Positions 1-10,048 of a stretch of 60,000 nt of DNA are shown here, one piece after another. The DNA is from Botryococcus braunii. Its lineage: Eukaryota > Chlorophyta > Trebouxiophyceae. The stretch is from NCBI GenBank assembly GCA_002005505.1, contig MVGU01000840.1:7501-67500 (forward strand), read 5' to 3'. The notes below the pieces were generated by a model. That model was not told the origin of the DNA and ran no database searches. It saw only the letters and a program-made list of their open reading frames with translations. A program made the translations under genes and the position numbers. Each line of letters opens with the position of its first letter. Position 1 is the first letter of the stretch.

Positions 1-2430
1 GATACTTCAGAGCCCCAGGGCCGCCTCCATTCGCAACCCCGAGGACGACCGCGTGCATCCGCCGCCGTTGCTGATCCTCCGCCCTCTGCTCCCCCGGCCC
101 GTGTCCGCCGCCATCCCCTGACCCCTGCCCTTGTCCATCACGTTTTCACCCTTGGTCACCATTCGTACCGCAGGGTCCCTAGGTCAGCATGGATACCTTG
201 GGCTGCAGCATTGCGGTCCGCTCTCAAGGCTGTTGCGGACTCGGGCTCCGAGGCTGCCTGGGTTGAGCTGTTGATCCTTCCGATGTGCGTCCTGTCAGCT
301 CGTCGCAGGCCTCGGGGTGAGGGAGTTGCGCAGCACGTCCGCCGTCGGGCCCGCGCATGGTTGGATGGGGATATTGATGGCCTAATTGATGAACTCTTGG
401 CCACCGCGCCTGCAGCCACTGCCCCACCCCGCCCATTAGACGATGCGGCGCTTGCCGCTCGCGTCTTGCGCAAGGTTGCACATGGCCATTTATCAGCGGC
501 TGTTCGGATGTTGGAGCCTGCCACCATCGCCCCAGCCACGCCTGACACATGTGCTGCATTGGCAGCGCTTCATCCTATCCGACCGCTTCCCGTTGGCGCC
601 CCGCCTGCGCAGGCCCCTTACCGTGCCCAAGTGGAGGAAGTCTTGGCTGCCCTCAACACCTTCCCACCTGGTACCGCTGGCGGGCGGGACGGCTTGACCC
701 CATTACATATAAAACATGCCTTCTCTGTAGGTGGCTCAGACCTCTTATTGGACAGCCTCCTTGGCGTGGTCAATCGGGCCTTAGCTGGGGATGTTCCCCC
801 TCCCTTGCGATCTTATTGGGCCAGCGCTCCCATCACCCCTCTCTTAAAGCCCAATGGGGGTATCCGGCCCATTGCAGTGGGGCTCACCCTGCGCCGTCTG
901 GTTTCCAAGATAGCTGTTGCAGCCGTCTTGCCCGCTGTCAGTGAGTATTTGCAGCCACACCAAGTTGGGGTTGGAGTCCGAGGGGGTGCAGAAGGCCTCG
1001 TCCATGCCCTCAACCGCTTGGTGGCACACCAGCAAGATTCCCCCGACCTCGTCGTTGTCAGCTTGGACTTCCAAAATGCTTTCAATACGGTCGACCGCAA
1101 CCGCATGCTTGGGGAAGTCGCCCTCCATTGCCCCAGCATCTGGCAGTATGTGGCGACGACGTACGGCTGCGCGGCCCATCAGTATGTTGGGCCCCATGTC
1201 GTGGACTCCACAACAGGGGTCCAGCAAGGGGACCCCCTCTCTCCGCTGCTTTTTGCGCTCACTGTCCAGCCACTCCTCCTTGACCTTCATCGGGAGTGTC
1301 CCGACGTACACCAAGGGTGGTATCTGGATGACGGCACGTTTGTTGGTCCCGTGCCCGCAGCGCAGCAGGCAGTCCAGTTGGTTGTTGACCGGGCCCCCGC
1401 ATATGGCTTGAGCCTCAACCCTCACAAGTGCTGTGTGTGGTCGCCGCGCCCGAACCCTCAGCATTTGGATGGGTTCCCTCTGGGCTTCGTCCATGAAACT
1501 CGTGCTGGTTTGATAGTGTTGGGGGCAGCGGTCACCGTGTCAGTCGAGTACGCGGCTTCCGTAGCCCAGGCGCACGTTGATGCCGTGGCAGCCTCGCTCC
1601 AGCGTTTGCCGATTCTCCGCCACCCCCAAGCCGAGCTTCTCTTGCTTCGCAGTTGCCTTGGGACCTGCAAGGTGGTTTTCACAGCCCGGACCATGCCGCC
1701 AGCTGCAGCTGCGCAAGCTTTGGTGACCTTTGATATGCTCCAAACCCAGGTCCTCCAATCCATTGTCACAGCTGGTGGTGGTGGTTTTGGCCCTTTGCAG
1801 CAAACCTTGGCTGGCTTGCCTATTGCCCAGGGGGGTCTAGGGGTCACTAAGGCCACTTCCCTTCTGCCTTGTGCCTATCTCGCCTCCGTCACGCAGACAG
1901 CCCCCCTCCAGGACCGCCTTCTGGGGACATCCACTGCCCCTCTTGTCCCCGCTGCCCTCGCTGCCAAGGCTGACTACTGCGCCCTTGTTCCTGATTTCGA
2001 TGCGGCGCTCTTCGAGGATCCGGATTTTGTCCGCAGCAAAGTGCAAGCCCGGCTGTCCAAACCCTTGTCTCACCGCGCATACCAGGAGGTTCTTGATGAC
2101 CCTGCTCGCTCGGATCGCGACCGTGCTGTGCTCCAATCTCTTACACAGCCGGGAGCGTCTGATTGGCTGCTGGCTCTCCCAGTTCCCCATTTGCAGCAAA
2201 CCATGCCCCCAGAGTCGTTCCGCTGCCGCCTTCAATACCAGCTCTTGATCCCCATTTTCCACCCTGGCTCCCAATGCCCGTGCTGCTTGAGGGAGTTGGA
2301 TGTCTGGGGCGACCACGCGGTCCACTGCACCTCAGGGGGGGATGTTGCCATTGTCGGCCGACATTACTCCGTTCGTAACGGCCTGGACGCTGTCCTTACC
2401 TCAGCTCGTCAGGGGAGGGTTGCATGCTGA
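1..2430 (+). pseudogene. Reverse transcriptase/endonuclease polyprotein, 5' partial and C-terminally frameshifted
   Basis: The frame is open from base 1 without a stop, so the protein begins outside the window; the first ATG-like starts near 190-211 should not be taken as the real start. Counting from base 211, the RT core lies at about residues 210-410: IRPIAVG, the first catalytic Asp in LDFQNAF (about 286), QQGDPLSPL, and the YLDD pair at 1321-1332. A Cys/His cluster CPCC...H...C follows at 2275-2331. The frame ends early in QGRVAC because a 266-bp, non-multiple-of-three deletion at 2412/2413 removed the endonuclease-like region present in copy 2; the old C-terminus continues out of frame to 2578. 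The copy is therefore probably dead. Confidence 0.8.
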
Positions 2431-2652
2431 TGCGCTGGCCTTGTTGCAGAGGCTCCAGGGGCTTTTGAACCAAGCCATCATTGCTCAAGAAGATGTGGAG
2501 GGATATTTTGTCATTCGTCGGGTCAGTTTCATCATTGCGGCGGCTGTGGGTCGCCAGCTGGCCGCTCGCCGGGTGTGACTCATAGCTTGACACATTGGGG
2601 GTTTGGGTCCCTGAACATTGGGCTGGTCTTTTTTACTCCACTCTTGTAAAAG
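1..2652 (+). mobile_element. Non-LTR retrotransposon with restriction-like endonuclease, copy 1 (5' end outside window)
   Basis: The element runs in from the left edge and ends at 2652 in a short 3' UTR finishing TTGTAAAAG. A second copy (4428-5480) has the same 3' UTR. It carries a reverse transcriptase followed by a Cys/His cluster and, in copy 2, a PD-(D/E)XK-like endonuclease region, the order seen in R2/NeSL/Utopia-type non-LTR elements rather than L1. No poly(A) tail is visible. Copy 1 lacks 266 bp compared with copy 2 (junction 2412/2413). The clade is not settled by eye; the YLDDG active site hints at Utopia-like elements. Confidence 0.8.
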
Positions 2653-4427
2653 AAGAAGTTACATCTGTCCAGCCACGAGGGCATGATGAGATGTCCACAA
2701 CACATACACAAGCCAAAACTAGGAAGAACTGACCACAAGAAGTGGCCAAGCGAAGAGCGAAGGCATAACTGAGCAAACGAAAAGGGGAGGGAAGGGGGGA
2801 TAGGGGGGGGGGGGGGGCAGCCACAGACGTGGCTGCGGCCAAGTCACCGTAGCCGGCGTAAATCAGCACGAGCCTGGAATGCATCCGAGATAAAGGAGAC
2901 GACCGCACGCAAGTCAGCGTGCCAAATGAACTGCCGAAGAGATCTAGAAGGACCCACAAACAAGTGGGGATAACGGTCCCGCACCGCAATAAGAGCGGGA
3001 CAGTGAAAGACAAAGTGGTGTTCATCACCCACAGAGGAGCCACACATATCACACAGGCGCTGAAGGCGCGGAAGACGTTGTCTGCGGCCCATGTCAATGG
3101 GGAGGCCATGAACACCAAGACGAAACCTGAGAAAGAGCCGGACCTTGGCAACATCAAGAGACAGATAAAGGAGGCGGGAGCGCTGAGCCTTAGTGGGGCG
3201 CGCAAACCACCGCACATAAGTACATAGCTGGGGATCAGCAGGGGCTAACCGAGGGGAGACATGGAGAGAGGCCACAGGGAGGGTATTGGCCTGCCTAATG
3301 AGAGCTAAAAAGGTATCCATATCAACGGGCTGCGGGCGCTGACAATCAGCCGCATAAGGGTAACCTAAGCGGCGAAGGGCAGCGATAAAAGAACCCGCCC
3401 AGGACGGGGAACGAGGCGTTACGCCATAGTAGCATGAGTCCCTATGAATACGTGCATACAAGTGGTCGGCTGGGAGATCCACCAGAGAGTTCCAAAAAGT
3501 GACCACACGATTGAACCAGATATGATGAAGGGGCCAAACGCCAACCTCAGCAAGGAGCACATCGGTGCGGACCGTTTGACGAACCCCAAGGATCATCCGT
3601 AACATAGTAAGAAAATCCTTTTCTAAATCCTTAGCGGAGGGCCGAGTGGAAGATGGGGAAAACACCCGTAGACCCCAAACCTCACACCCATATGAGCAGG
3701 CAGGCACCACACATGCTAAGAAGAGACGCAAGAGAATACCGATCGAGGTGGCACATTTGAGGTTACCATAACTCGTGCTAGTAGTAGACCAGGCCCCCCA
3801 CATCTTACCACGTAAATGGCCAAAGGTGGCCCCAATGCCTGAAGCCGTAGAAAGCATGACACCTAAATGATGAGCCTGGGTCACCTGAGGCAGGGGTTGA
3901 CCCTCATACAGCACGGGAGGGGGGGCGTCCTTCGAGGGGGGGGAAGACCATGGCATGGCACTTAGGAACACGCACCCGCATACGTGCGGACTGGCACCAC
4001 TCTGAAGCAGCGGGGAGAAGGTGAGCCTGCAACTCCTCCAGGGACTTGGCCTGGAGTGTATAATCATCAGCATAACCTTGAATAGGGACACAACGACCAT
4101 CCCGGGTGGCGGGTCCCACACCCGGACACCGAGCTTCAATATAACGAATCAGACCATCCGAATAAAGACCAAACAGAGTAGGACTTATAGGGGACCCTTG
4201 GAGGATACCGACCTGAGGCTTCAGGAGCTCCCCAGAGGTGCCCCCTACACATAAAGTGACTTGGGCATCTGCATATAAAGATTTAACAGCAGCCAAGAAT
4301 TGGTCCGGTACCCCCACCCGAGTTAAGGCCTCCCAAAGAAGGGGGCGAGGAACCCGATCATAGGCTTTACTTAAATCTAAAGAGCATAAGAATAAGGGGT
4401 GATCTTTGGTAGCAAGGTCAATGAAGT
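2653..4427 (-). mobile_element. L1-type LINE-A, 5'-truncated
   Basis: The 3' end is at low coordinates: after copy 1 ends, TTACATC...CCAGCC...GGGC...TGATGAGAT forms a short hairpin tail shared by the other LINEs here. The body extends to 4427, where the coding strand breaks off inside the RT (the HFIDLAT...[10 protein letters not shown] region) and a plus-strand element begins. The junction shares about 3-4 bp (GTGC/TGCC). It is a different subfamily from LINE-C and LINE-D. Confidence 0.8.
2844..4425 (-). pseudogene. L1-type ORF2 fragment (RT and C-terminal domain)
   Basis: The fragment encodes the second half of a LINE ORF2 protein. In order on the minus strand: [10 protein letters not shown] (RT motif A) near 4380, [10 protein letters not shown] near 4200, the catalytic YADD near 4070, a thumb/connection region, and a C-terminal Cys/His motif (CDMCGSS...DEHHFVFHC) near 3030-3080. 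The reading frame shifts once near 3910-3950, inside G-rich runs, so the protein lies in two overlapping frames (about 4317-3904 and 4139-2844). There is no endonuclease domain and no ORF1, consistent with 5' truncation. It is not functional as it stands. Confidence 0.8.
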
Positions 4428-5480
4428 GCCTTGTGCCTATCTCGCCTCCGTCACGCAGACAGCCCCCCTCCAGGACCGCCTTCTGGGGACATCCACTGCC
4501 CCTCTTGTCCCCGCTGCCCTAGCTGCCAAGGCTGACTACTGCGCCCTTGTTCCTGATTTCGATGCGGCGCTCTTCGAGGATCCGGATTTTGTCCGCAGCA
4601 AAGTGCAAGCCCGGCTGTCCAAACCCTTGTCTCACCGCGCATACCAGGAGGTTCTTGATGACCCTGCTCGCTCGGATCGCGACTGTGCTGTGCTCCAATC
4701 TCTTACACAGCCGGGAGCGTCTGATTGGCTGCTGGCTCTCCCAGTTCCCCATTTGCAGCAAACCATGCCCCCAGAGTCGTTCCGCTGCCGCCTTCAATAC
4801 CAGCTCTTGATCCCCATTTTCCACCCTGGCTCCCAATGCCCGTGCTGCTTGAGGGAGTTGGATGTCTGGGGCGACCACGCGGTCCACTGCACCTCAGGGG
4901 GGGATGTTGCCATTATCGGCCGACATTACTCCGTTCGTAACGGCCTGGACGCTGTCCTTACCTCAGCTCGTCAGCGGGTCACCCGGGAACCCGCCTTTCC
5001 CACCCCTGTCCCTGGCCAGGAGCGCCGTCGCGCAGACCTCCGCCTCCATGCGTGGGAGGAGGGGCGTGACCTTTATATCGACATCGTTGGCTCTTCCCCA
5101 CTCACAGTTGCCAACTTGCTGCACTTCGTGCCGGGTGGGGCCGCCGCGCGCGCTGCCCAAGACAAGCAGACCCGCTATGCTGTCTTGTTGTCGCGTCAGC
5201 AGCCGCCTGTGGCTTTCCAAGCCTTCGCTTTTGAAACATTGGGAGGGTTGCATGCTGATGCGCTGTCCTTGTTGCAGAGGCTCCAGGGGCTTTTGAACCA
5301 AGCCATCATTGCTCAAGAAGATGTGGAGGGATATTTTGTCATTCGTCGGGTCAGTTTCATCATTGCGGCGGCTGTGGGTCGCCAGCTGGCCGCTCGCCGG
5401 GTGTGACTCATAGCTTGACACATTGGGGGTTTGGGTCCCTGAACATTGGGCTGGTCTTTTTTACTCCACTCTTGTAAAAG
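4428..5480 (+). mobile_element. Restriction-like-endonuclease non-LTR element, copy 2 (5'-truncated)
   Basis: This matches 1865-2652 of copy 1 almost base for base, plus the 266 bp (4975-5240) that copy 1 lost. It begins abruptly against the cut RT of LINE-A and ends in the same 3' UTR (TTGTAAAAG at 5480). 5' truncation is typical of target-primed reverse transcription. Confidence 0.85.
4430..5406 (+). pseudogene. C-terminal part of RT/restriction-like endonuclease protein
   Basis: An open frame of about 325 codons covers the region after the RT: the Cys/His cluster CPCC...GDHAVHC (about 4837-4890), then an endonuclease-like block with R..R.ADLRL, a spaced DLYIDIVG and a later QDKQTRYA, which fits the conserved D...D...K pattern of restriction-like endonucleases in R2-type elements. 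It ends in TGA at 5404. Upstream codons before 4430 belong to antisense LINE-A. As a 5'-truncated copy it has no RT and cannot move alone. It is the best record here of the intact C-terminus. The endonuclease call rests on pattern and domain order, not on an alignment. Confidence 0.7.
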
Positions 5481-5640
5481 GAAGGAATTACATCAACCCA
5501 GCCCAAAGGGCCCTATCACAATAGCCGGGACGGACCCTCGTCGATCGAAAATCGTTGTACCGCGAGGGTCGATTTCGCATCGAGCAGACGGAGACGGAGG
5601 CTAAACGCTGACGGGGGGGAAGGAAGGAAGGAAGGAAGGA
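5481..5640. other. LINE tail scrap, small hairpin and GGAA tract
   Basis: This short stretch holds a lone LINE 3' tail hairpin (ATTACATCAACCCAGCCCAAAGGGC, given here as parts ATTACATC and CCCAGCCCAAAGGGC) without any LINE body, an inverted repeat GACCCTCG...CGAGGGTC around 5533-5570, and a (GGAA)n tract at 5622-5644 that is the tail of LINE-B on the minus strand. Confidence 0.6.
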
Positions 5641-6379
5641 AGGAATTACATCAACCCAGCCCAAAGGGCTGATGAGATGGAAAACCGAACACCGACGCAG
5701 CAAGACACCGAGAGAAACCAAACACAAACCCTAAGAATCAAGGCCAAACACAAACCCAAAGTACCGAGTGGGGAGCCAAGAGCACAAAGGAAGGGCATGA
5801 AAGCCCCAGGACATAAAGGAAGGGGCAGGAAAGCCCCAGGACACAGCCCAAGAGTGGGCAAGGGCCAGCAAAGGGCAAGACACAAACCTAAGACCGAAAC
5901 TGAAAACAATCATAAATGAAGTTAACCACAGACTGAAGGTCATCTTGCCAGACGAACTGACGTAACGACCGAAAGGGGGAACGAAAAAGATGGGGGTAAC
6001 GGTCCCGGATCGGCTGAAGGGCCGAACAGGAAAAGACAAGGTGGTGTTCATCACCCACCAAACCAGCCTGACACTGATCACACAACCGGTGGGAACGGGG
6101 GATGCCCCGACGACGACCAGCATCAATAGGAAGGTTGTGAACCCCCATGCGGAATCGATGGAAAACCCTCAACTTGGAAACACTCATACGTAACCACAAA
6201 AGCCTAGAGAGAGTGGCGCGGGACGGACTATTAAACCACCTAGAGTATGTGCAAAGCTGAGCCCGCTCAGACGGGCAGAGACGAGGAGAGACATGCAAGC
6301 CCTCCCAGGGTTGGCGGCCATGCCGACGCAAGAGGTCCCGAAGGGACGGCATATCAATCGGATGAGGGGCTTGACAATC
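5641..6379 (-). mobile_element. L1-type LINE-B, strongly 5'-truncated
   Basis: This is nearly identical to the 3' end of LINE-D (9841-10545), with only scattered substitutions, so the family was active recently. Unlike LINE-D it retains the complete 3' end: on the minus strand the ATCTCATCAGCCC-TTT-GGGCTGGG hairpin, GATGTAATT and then a (TTCC)n tail. Its 5' end is a foldback at 6355-6409. Confidence 0.85.
5888..6379 (-). pseudogene. LINE ORF2 C-terminal fragment
   Basis: This encodes only the last ~160 residues of the ORF2 protein, starting around MPSLRDLLRRHG and including the Cys/His motif CDQCQAG...GDEHHLVFSC near 6040-6090, matching the last part of LINE-D ORF2 (10049-13426). No RT motifs remain. 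It is a truncation relic of an insertion, not a gene. Confidence 0.8.
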
Positions 6380-6409
6380 TATCTGATTGTCAAGCCCCTC
6401 ATCCGATTG
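6355..6409. repeat. 25-bp inverted repeat with 5-bp loop at the LINE-B 5' end
   Basis: The arms at 6355-6379 and 6385-6409 (CAATCGGATGAGG... and its complement) are perfectly complementary with loop TATCT. In LINE-D the same left arm continues normally, so the right arm was added when LINE-B integrated. This looks like foldback or twin priming at the 5' end. Confidence 0.9.
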
Positions 6410-6838
6410 GGGGGGGGGGGTGTCAGGCCAAACGGAGACGGAGGATCATCCATCCGGGTGGTCTTCGAACCCAAAACCCAACCTGGAAAGTGCCTCGCCC
6501 ATATGCAAAACACACTTATATTAAATAATAATATACTGTAGAGTACAAATGTTTTGTGTATCGCGAATTTTTTTATTATTCCGAATTCAACCTGGCACGC
6601 GAAACTTAAAACCATTGTGGAATTTTGCATTTTCAATATAAAAGTAACAGAAAGCATATTAGAAATAAATCTTGGCCTTTCCTTGTGATTCGATACAAGC
6701 AACATTGCATTTGTGGACCGCGAGTCCTTATCGTCAACTGAACGAAGAATTAAGCATTGTAATAGCGAAGGGGGCCTAACGGAGCGTTTCGCCTCCAAAA
6801 TCCGGTACATCAGTAATTAACGTCGACGATAACGGACC
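6410..6838. other. A/T-richer spacer without a recognisable gene
   Basis: A G-run at 6408-6420 is followed by about 400 bp of ordinary-looking sequence with no long ORF, RNA gene or repeat I recognise. Near 6838-6860 GGCATTGTGATAGGGCCC occurs; a similar stretch in opposite orientation (GGGCCCTATCACAAT) is at 5507-5522. Confidence 0.5.
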
Positions 6839-6965
6839 GGCATTGTGATAGGGCCCAAAGGGCTGATGAGATGGAAGGAAGGAAAGGAAGGAAGATTACA
6901 TCCAAAGACCAGCCACTAGGGCTGAAGAGGACGGCAGTACAATGAATGACCCATATCTTAGCCAA

Positions 6966-8949
6966 CTAAGGTCGCACAGCACCTGGGAGAGTGAGGTAGC
7001 TCTCCAATGCTCTAGTCACAAATTTGGCAACCCCTTCAAGGTCTTCTTGCCACATAAACGTCTGTACAGATCGACTCCTTTGTTGAAAGAGATGCATAAA
7101 TTGTTGCCGTACATGTTGTACAGCCGGACAAGTGAACAACAGATGATGTTCATCACCCACGAGCTCTAAGGAGCACCTCGTGCAAATCCTCTGGTCTCGA
7201 GGGATGCCTTGTTGTCTACCTTTATCAATAGGAAGGTCATGACACCCTAATCTAAATCGCATAAAGGTCCGCAATGTACAATTAGGAAGGTGGAGTTTGA
7301 GCGCACTCTTACGCCGTGGCACATGAGGCGGACGTGCGAACCACCTTTGGTATCTGCAGAATAAGGCTCTTGGAGATGCACAAGTGCGAGGGGAGATGTC
7401 CAGGTCATCCCATATCATGTCACTTTTGCGGTCTAACAGATCCTTTACCTGTGAAATGTCAATCTGCAAGGCTCTATCAAACCGCACATGGTCAGCTATA
7501 TAGTATCCTAGTTTCTTAAGTTGTTGCATAAGGGTACCCGAAAACGTTTCTCGGCCTTCTACTATTGCCAACCTAATGTCATGCATGAGGACCTTGTAGT
7601 GTAATGAATCAGGTCTCATGGCCGCTATATTGTTCCAAAACCTGGCCATACGTAAGATCCAAGTTGACCACAAAGAAAATATGTTTAATTCACAATTGAT
7701 TATTTCCTCAGGGATTGTCCGACGCACCCCCAAAATCTGAGCTAGGACCCGCTTGTGCGCATCCAATAGGGGTATACTACTAGGTTTTCCCGAAGACAAT
7801 TGTCTGCCTTTAAAGCATCTGAATGCCCAGACTTCACATCCATAGGAGATGAGGGGTGGTAGGCAAGCTAAGTACAGTTCTGTCATGAGCATCATTGACA
7901 TGTTGCAACCGAGATTGCTATAAGCTTTAGTAAGGTCTTCCCATGCTGTCCAGAACCTCTGCTCGAGGTTTTTTATGCCGGCTTGAAGGCCATTCTTGGC
8001 ATGAATCTGTAATCCAAGGTATTTAACCTCCTGTACCGGACCAATTCTAACCCCTGCAACCTCTAGAGAGGTAGAGGGTGTCCGAGGGTCTGGATTTACT
8101 GAAAGGTGTTGCGTCTTGGCCCCATTTAGGCGCATGTCCATACTCTTACACCATTCTTGAGTAGCATTCACCAACACCTGTAGGTCCTCAACTGTAGGCG
8201 CGACGAGAACAAAATTGTCCGCAAAACCTAGCACTTGGATACGTATTATATTTAAACGTGTGCCATCAGGTAGCTGAAGGCCAGCCGTGGGACAATGGTG
8301 TGCAAGATATCGGGGGAGTCCATCCGACATAATTCCAAATAGTGTAGGGCTAATGGGGCACCCTTGAGGAACACCCGCACTTGATTTAAACAACCCCCCA
8401 TGTTTGCCCTCAATCTTGATCGCCAAAATTGTACTGTCTATTACAGCTTGAGTAGCATAAAGAAAATCCCCTTGGATTCCCAACGGCTCCAAAATATGCC
8501 CTAACTTAAGACGCGATACCCTGTCGTAAGCTTTAGAGAGGTCCAGGAATGCAAAATGCAGTGGAGTGATGCCCATTGCCCAATCTATGAGGTGTTGTAT
8601 AACAAACAGTTGATGGGTGGTGGACATTTCAGGACGGAAGCCTGTTTGGCAATCAACACGCAAACGGTACTTCTCCAAGTAAGATACCAGACGCGAGTTC
8701 AACACGTTGGCATACAACCTCATAAGAGATTCGCCCACGGCAATGGGACGATAATTTCCTCTGTTATACGCGTCCCCTTTCTTATATACCGGTGTCACCA
8801 AACATACATTTGACTCCGCCGGTATGGTACGTTGTCTAAGCGCCATAGTAAAAATGTCCGCAATGACATGACTTAACAGGTTTCGTGAGTAAGGATCCCC
8901 CGGGTGTGTAAGTGGCTGAGCATACCTAAACAACTCTGTAGGGTAACCA
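6966..8949 (-). pseudogene. LINE-C ORF2, reverse transcriptase and C-terminal domain
   Basis: About 655 codons carry RT motifs in order: [30 protein letters not shown] (first catalytic Asp), [13 protein letters not shown], then the active-site tetrad. The tetrad reads FADN (8214-8225) where F/YADD is expected, so the second catalytic Asp is replaced by Asn. A thumb region (EVKYLGLQIH, SYGCEVW) and the C-terminal Cys/His motif (CTRCSLE...DEHHLLFTC) follow. The frame is separated from its upstream linker by the 71-bp duplication. With the altered active site and the frameshift it is almost certainly inactive. Confidence 0.8.
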
Positions 8950-9020
8950 GGTTTCGTGAGTAAGGATCCCCCGGGTGTGTAAGTGGCTGAGCATACCTAA
9001 ACAACTCTGTAGGGTAACCA
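8879..9020. repeat. 71-bp perfect tandem duplication inside LINE-C
   Basis: GGTTTCGTGAGTAAGG...GGGTAACCA occurs at 8879-8949 and again at 8950-9020. 71 is not a multiple of three, so it frameshifts the ORF2. It is a copy-specific slippage or repair event. Confidence 0.95.
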
Positions 9021-9840
9021 TCTTTCCCCGGGGATTTCCCATTGGCAAGTGCTCGGAGACCCAGTTCAATTTCCTCGACTGTGAAGGGAGCATTCAGCTC
9101 GTCGCACTGGTCGTGACCATGATCTTCTGGAACTTGATGGGGAGGATATGCCCCAATAGGCAGACCATGCGCGGGCTCTTCAGTTCCAAGACCACTTGCA
9201 AGGGAATTTATATAAGAATCCCAAGCTGACACATCTCTAAGGGGTTCAGGCAGTCTATCTCTTTCACGCCGAAGGGTTTTCCAAAACCTATGGGGGTTGA
9301 AATGCTTTTGGTGTACCAATGTTTTTAGCTTTTGGGCCTGGTATGCCCTTTTCTTTTTCCTCACAATAGCATGGTACTTATGCTCTAACCTCCGGAACTC
9401 ATCACCCCGCCATTTGGTTAACATTCCATACCTCCAGACTTCCCGTTTAAGGGCCCGGCATTCCTGGTCAAAAAAGGGTTGATGTTGACGCCGGTGTCCA
9501 TTGTGGGGATATCTTTTGTATTTGTCATGCATTCCTGCTTTCTTTGCAGCATCTTTTATGAGTGCGTAGAGGCAATGAATGCTAGACTTAATGTCCCCAT
9601 CTTCAACCGCTTTTTCACATTGGCTCATGAGGTTTAACTCATCACTCTGTAATGCTTGGACATATTGATCCCTTGCAAATTGGCACCAGCTAATTTGTGA
9701 CAATGGGTGTCCCCCTTGATCAGAAGAGGGACACGGTCTAGGATGAATAGGAATAGACAAGGATGCACATAGTGGGAAATGGTCAGACTCTGACCTCTCA
9801 TAATCAATGCCACTGTCTTCTAGGTGTGGGATAAGATTTG
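8950..9840 (-). pseudogene. LINE-C ORF2, end of endonuclease and linker
   Basis: On the minus strand from 9840: an APE-type endonuclease end (GIDYERSESDHFPLCA, the conserved SDH box), then a basic linker with RYHAIVRKKKRAYQ-like sequence, and FTVEEIELGLRALANGKSPGKDGYPTELF, which normally leads into the RT. The block is in a different frame from the RT half because of the intervening 71-bp duplication. Residues beyond 9840 in the same frame come from LINE-D antisense and are not part of the protein. Confidence 0.75.
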
Positions 9841-10048
9841 GAAAACCAAACACCGACGCAGCAAGACACCGAGAGAAACCAAACACAAACCCTAAGAATC
9901 AAGGCCAAACACAAACCCAAAGTACCGAGTGGGGAGCCAAGAGCACAAAGGAAGGGCATGAAAGCCCCAGGACACAAAGGAAGGGGCAGGAAAGCCCCAG
10001 GACACAGCCCAAGAGTGGGCAAGGGCCAGCAAAGGGCAAGACACAAAC

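Larger units (their letters stand above)
6858..9840 (-). mobile_element. L1-type LINE-C (5' part lost)
   Basis: A third LINE subfamily on the minus strand. The 3' tail is a (GGAA)n-like tract at 6874-6893 followed by ATTACATCC...CCAGCC...GGGCTGA. The body covers the RT, the linker and the last part of the endonuclease, then stops at 9840, where LINE-D sequence begins with only a few shared bases. It carries a 71-bp tandem duplication at 8879-9020. Confidence 0.8.
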
